Under the pieces are notes generated by a model that saw only the letters and a list, made by a program, of their open reading frames with translations, was not told the DNA's origin and searched no databases. The position numbers and the translations under genes were made by a program. From NCBI RefSeq assembly GCF_004336805.1, contig NZ_SJXM01000008.1, positions 1 to 64,000 of the forward strand: a stretch of 64,000 nt of DNA, in the 5' to 3' direction. This stretch comes from Aeromicrobium sp. IC_218. Lineage in GTDB: Bacteria > Actinomycetota > Actinomycetes > Propionibacteriales > Nocardioidaceae. How positions within the stretch are numbered: the stretch's first letter is position 1; every line of letters begins with the position of its first letter. Shown here piece after piece: positions 63,671 through 64,000 of this stretch.

Positions 63671-64000
63671 TCAGCGCGCGGGGTCGGGGAGCCGGACGCG
63701 GAGGAAGCGCGGCCGGTACAGCGTCGGGTCCTGGTCGACCAGGCCCACCTTCGTGGTGTTGCGGCTGACCGAGACCACCATCGTCCCCGGCTGCGGCAGC
63801 AGGTCGGGGTGCGCGAGCGGCATGTACTGCAGCAGCGAGCCGTCCGCCTTCGACGGGATGGAGGCCAGCGCCGGCTGCGCGGTGAACGGTCCGCGCGGCG
63901 ACGGCGCCGTCCAGACCATGAGCTTGTCGCCCAGGAACTCGTCCTGCTTGCTCAACGCGTACCACGTGTCGCCGGAGCGGAAGACCGACAGCGTCTGCGA
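63671..64000 (-). CDS. 3' part of a secreted-type protein, DUF4185-like (incomplete at window edge)
   Basis: The last 109 codons of a gene whose start lies beyond the window. Read from the edge: SQTLSVFRSGDTWYALSKQD, then KLMVWTAPSPRGPFTAQPAL, YMPLAHPDLLPQPGTMVVSV, SRNTT and LYRPRFLRVRLPDPAR. The order W-T-A-P-S-P-x-G-P-F, AHPDL, SRNTT and YRPRFLRV resembles the five-bladed propeller of DUF4185/GH43-like proteins. The family call is tentative because only the C-terminus is visible. Confidence 0.65.
   Translation of the reverse strand, partial: SQTLSVFRSGDTWYALSKQDEFLGDKLMVWTAPSPRGPFTAQPALASIPSKADGSLLQYMPLAHPDLLPQPGTMVVSVSRNTTKVGLVDQDPTLYRPRFLRVRLPDPAR

Overview
The window is a GC-rich (roughly 70% or more), gene-dense chromosomal segment of an actinobacterium. 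Evidence is the frequent GTG starts, the gene order infA-rpmJ-rpsM-rpsK-rpsD-rpoA-rplQ, paired CIRCE operators before groES, a DtxR/IdeR-type iron box, the guaB/guaB3/cholesterol-oxidase-like/guaA neighbourhood known from mycobacteria, and many genes with a TANNNT-like -10 hexamer 6-7 nt before the start codon (leaderless transcription). The overall set resembles Nocardioidaceae such as Aeromicrobium or Nocardioides; that placement is an inference from gene content, not a measured match.

Layout. 0.2-4.0 kb: VOC protein, WYL regulator, a membrane molybdopterin oxidoreductase and a fasciclin lipoprotein behind a SigK-like promoter. 4.1-7.9 kb: translation/transcription operon. 7.9-12.8 kb (minus strand): methyltransferase, GH114-like secreted protein, a broken YjbR-type gene, NUDIX, GNAT, truA, gltA. 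12.9-28.6 kb: rplM-rpsI-glmM, coaA, then a long plus-strand run glmS-acpS-nnr-alr-hydrolase-GNAT/TsaE fusion-tsaB-rimI-VTT-like-DUF5709-acyltransferase-tsaD, which joins cell-wall precursor synthesis to the t6A tRNA-modification enzymes. 28.7-39.5 kb: THUMP-like methyltransferase, groES-groEL, an AurF-like diiron oxygenase with an FprB-type reductase, an ECF (SigE-family) sigma factor and partner, an iron-siderophore binding lipoprotein, an MFS transporter and a membrane protein. 39.5-54.9 kb: guanine nucleotide genes (guaB, guaB3, guaA) with an amidohydrolase, GNATs, a three-subunit molybdenum hydroxylase, a PAS/GAF/SpoIIE phosphatase, a GMC oxidoreductase and, between the last and guaA, a 1.2-kb unit bounded by long terminal inverted repeats. 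54.9-64 kb: NhaA, YchJ-like protein, gamma-glutamyltransferase-like protein, a phosphodiesterase, and a divergent PspC/toastrack plus PspC-histidine kinase/LuxR regulator locus that looks like a Psp/Lia-type envelope-stress module.

Most of the window is ordinary housekeeping DNA. The most unusual object is at 51873-53085: a solitary gene with an AbiEi-like winged-helix N-terminus and an endonuclease-like C-terminus, enclosed by about 75-bp inverted repeats (about 84% identical by eye), each beginning with a near-perfect palindrome. It carries no transposase and sits exactly between two genes that are otherwise expected to be neighbours. No tRNA, rRNA or CRISPR array was seen.
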